From: Gammaproteobacteria bacterium
GTDB lineage: Bacteria; Pseudomonadota; Gammaproteobacteria; Pseudomonadales; Azotimanducaceae
Length of the DNA stretch: 33,429 nt
Assembly (NCBI GenBank): GCA_026706385.1
Contig: JAPOYV010000128.1
Location: 1 to 33,429 of the forward strand
Reading direction: 5' to 3'
Of this stretch, positions 32,100-33,429 are shown piece after piece. The notes beneath the pieces were generated by a model that worked only from the letters and a program-made list of their open reading frames with translations, ran no database searches and had not been told where the DNA came from. A program made the position numbers and the translations under genes. Numbering within the stretch: the first letter of the stretch is position 1; the number at the start of each line of letters is the position of its first letter.

Positions 32100-32574
32100 G
32101 TCCGGTCTCCATCAGTTCGCTCGGCGTGCAGATCACCGGCGGCTCGTAGCCCGCCTGTCGGCACGCGCTTTCGATCCGCACCCGCATCGCCGCGTTGGCG
32201 ATGTGACGGAAGTTCCACGTCACCAGATACTCGACGCCGTTCGTCACGGCGATGGCGATGTGCGCCGCGTCCGCCGCAGCTTCGCGCGGAACCGCCCCGA
32301 GATCAAGCAGACGCTGCGCGAGGTCCTCCGCCTCCTCGGAGACGCCCAGCAGCGCGACGCCTTCGAGCGCCTTCAGGCGATCCCGCGCGGCGCTCGAGTC
32401 GCCGCCCGCGCACTCCGCGCGCACCAGTTCGGACGCGACCAGCTCGAACCGGGCGGCGGCGCGCCCCCACCACTCGCGCGTCACCTCCTGGTACGCGGCG
32501 ACCACCACGTCCCGCGACGGGCGCGCCGTCAGGTAGCTGACCACCGACGTCTCGATGTAGGCGGTCGGATTCAT
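32080..32574 (-). CDS. vapC: VapC-family PIN-domain toxin
   Basis: This 164-residue PIN-domain ribonuclease-like toxin opens with TAYIETSVVSYLTARPSRD, where Glu takes the place of the usual first Asp. Further features are WWGRAAARFELVASELVRAE, AADAAHIAIAVTNGVEYLVTWNFRHIANA (central acidic and core motif) and the ending PPVICTPSELME. This is the signature of a well-known VapC subgroup. Toxins of the group cut tRNA or rRNA; the target here is unknown. ATG 32574 is right for the domain; the frame extends 122 codons upstream without any similarity. The toxin precedes its antitoxin, the usual order for this subgroup. Confidence 0.85.
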   Translation of the reverse strand: MNPTAYIETSVVSYLTARPSRDVVVAAYQEVTREWWGRAAARFELVASELVRAECAGGDSSAARDRLKALEGVALLGVSEEAEDLAQRLLDLGAVPREAAADAAHIAIAVTNGVEYLVTWNFRHIANAAMRVRIESACRQAGYEPPVICTPSELMETGHGDDTG

Positions 32575-32593
32575 CCGCGGCAACCCACCGCGG
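32575..32593. promoter_or_regulatory. Inverted repeat directly upstream of toxin start
   Basis: CCGCGG-caaccca-CCGCGG forms a six-base stem with a seven-base loop immediately before the toxin ATG. It could be an autoregulatory operator or sequester the ribosome site. No test is possible from sequence. Confidence 0.35.
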
Positions 32594-32938
32594 GCACCCG
32601 GAAGGGACAGCGCCCGGAGACCATGAGCTTCCCGCTCGGCTACGACAACGAACCGTTGTGGCCCAGACAGGCCGCGTTTGCAAGCCCCGGGGCCACGCAT
32701 CGGCGGATTTCCCGATGCCGGCCGACTTCCCCAGCTCGCCGAGCGGCCCACGCGACCCGCAGCGGCTAGCGCCCGTCCCGTCCGTCGGTGGCGCCATGGT
32801 GGCGCGCGTGCTCGACCGGCCAACCCTCCGGGTTCTCCGCTTCGCTCCGACCTCGCTGGCGCGAGGTGACCGGCCTGTGCGCGCGCGCCGCGGCCGGGGG
32901 GACCGACGCACTTCCGCGTCGCCACCACGGAGAACACC
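32594..32938. other. Gene-free spacer with hairpins
   Basis: No recognisable gene. Inverted repeats occur around 32792-32806 (GCGCCA/TGGCGC), 32822-32834 (AACCC/GGGTT) and 32850-32867 (ACCTCGC/GCGAGGT). The segment 32828-32868 resembles 31818-31860 on the other side of the toxin-antitoxin pair, with shared GGGTT, CGCT-TCGCT-CCG-CCTC and GTGA blocks. Confidence 0.45.
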
Positions 32939-33429
32939 ATGGACCTTCAAACCCTCATCGCCCAGTGGAGCGGGAAGACCCCGCCGGGCTTCGTCCCGCA
33001 CGCCGTCCTATCGGCGCAGACCCGGCCCCGTTGTCAGCAGCGCCGGTGCAAACACCCCGTCGCGATCAAGAAGAACGGGGAGTTCGCCAAGTCCTGCGCA
33101 GGATGCCTGGCCCGGCGAGCCGCCAGCTGCCGCAGAAGGCGGGTCGCGCTTGTTACCGAAGGCGGCTGCCGAAGGTGCGCCTATCGGAAAAGGCTCGAAG
33201 GCGACTTCCTCTGCCAGCGGTGCCGCGAGGACCGCGACATCGAGCGCGCGCGGAAGCGCCAGGACGCCATCGACGCGGCGGCCATCGACGCGTTCGCGGC
33301 CAGGCCCGACAGGGCGCACGAGCCGTCGAACCTCGACTGCGGCGTGAGTCCCTGGAACGCCCGCGCGCCGCGGCAACCGTCCTCGGCCTACTGGGCGCCG
33401 CTCCCGGATCCCGAGCCGAAATCCACCCA
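32939..33429 (+). CDS. Cysteine-rich double zinc-ribbon protein, partial (runs off window)
   Basis: An open frame from ATG 32939 to the window end gives 163 codons with no stop, so it is truncated here. GGAG lies six bases upstream of the ATG. Ten cysteines form two metal-site-like groups: C32-x4-C37 with C53-x2-C56, and C77-x2-C80 with C92-x2-C95. The intervening region is strongly basic (CRRRRVALVTEGGCRRCAY). The layout resembles zinc ribbons seen in fungal and other eukaryotic small proteins, and some mobile-element proteins. I cannot name a function; nucleic-acid binding is plausible. The C-terminal part is Pro/Ala-rich and possibly disordered. Confidence 0.55.
   Translation, partial: MDLQTLIAQWSGKTPPGFVPHAVLSAQTRPRCQQRRCKHPVAIKKNGEFAKSCAGCLARRAASCRRRRVALVTEGGCRRCAYRKRLEGDFLCQRCREDRDIERARKRQDAIDAAAIDAFAARPDRAHEPSNLDCGVSPWNARAPRQPSSAYWAPLPDPEPKST

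Noticed and set aside
32622-32769. 48-codon frame beginning MSFPLGYDNEPLW with a nearby GGAGA
   Set aside because: Ribosome site too close to the ATG and the remainder is Arg/Pro/Ala-rich like other non-coding frames here; kept as unassigned.

Overview
The window is GC-rich and its genes carry a gammaproteobacterial signature: a methyltransferase-rnhA-dnaQ operon divergent from mltD, plus ppiD, sohB, nhaB, nudC, acuI, and cysI followed by a DUF934 gene. No rRNA, tRNA or CRISPR was found. I infer an uncultured or poorly studied gammaproteobacterium. Species-level assignment is not possible from sequence alone.

Layout. (1) 1-394: non-coding, with two copies of an ~80-bp direct repeat. (2) 395-6490: an oxidative catabolic block. 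It holds a GPP34 (GOLPH3-like)-cytochrome P450 fusion gene broken by one extra base, a Rieske oxygenase, a short-chain dehydrogenase resembling the MFE-2/17-beta-HSD4 dehydrogenase, and a divergent HAPMO-type Baeyer-Villiger monooxygenase. Together these look suited to steroid- or terpenoid-like substrates. (3) 6516-9644: a large secreted HExxH protein with an internal duplication, and a periplasmic glycerophosphodiesterase. (4) 9700-17167: the most interesting part, a co-directional cluster. Genes in order are AdoMet decarboxylase, a lipoprotein, a DUF350 membrane protein, a membrane-fused spermidine synthase, then (behind a striking 27-bp palindromic promoter) DUF2170 (YjfI-like), PspA/IM30 (YjfJ-like), DUF2491 (YjfK-like), a ribbon-helix-helix-like small protein and a K+ channel with a divergent RCK domain. 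It is a relative of E. coli yjfIJKL fused to polyamine synthesis, with no ATP-grasp ligase visible. (5) 17247-20667: sulfite/nitrite reductase, DUF934 and a CPA2 antiporter. (6) 20725-25728: acuI, sohB, an SCP2-domain protein, nudC and nhaB. (7) 25767-31427: dnaQ, rnhA, methyltransferase, mltD and ppiD, with gloB absent from its usual place. (8) 31428-33429: an accessory-looking end with hairpin-rich spacers, a VapC-type toxin-antitoxin pair and a cysteine-rich zinc-ribbon protein running off the window.

How the parts may work together. In region 4, decarboxylated AdoMet from SpeD would feed the membrane-anchored aminopropyltransferase. The PspA-family, DUF350 and channel proteins all point to the inner membrane. 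The combination suggests a polyamine-linked envelope-stress or ion-homeostasis system. This role is inferred from gene content only.
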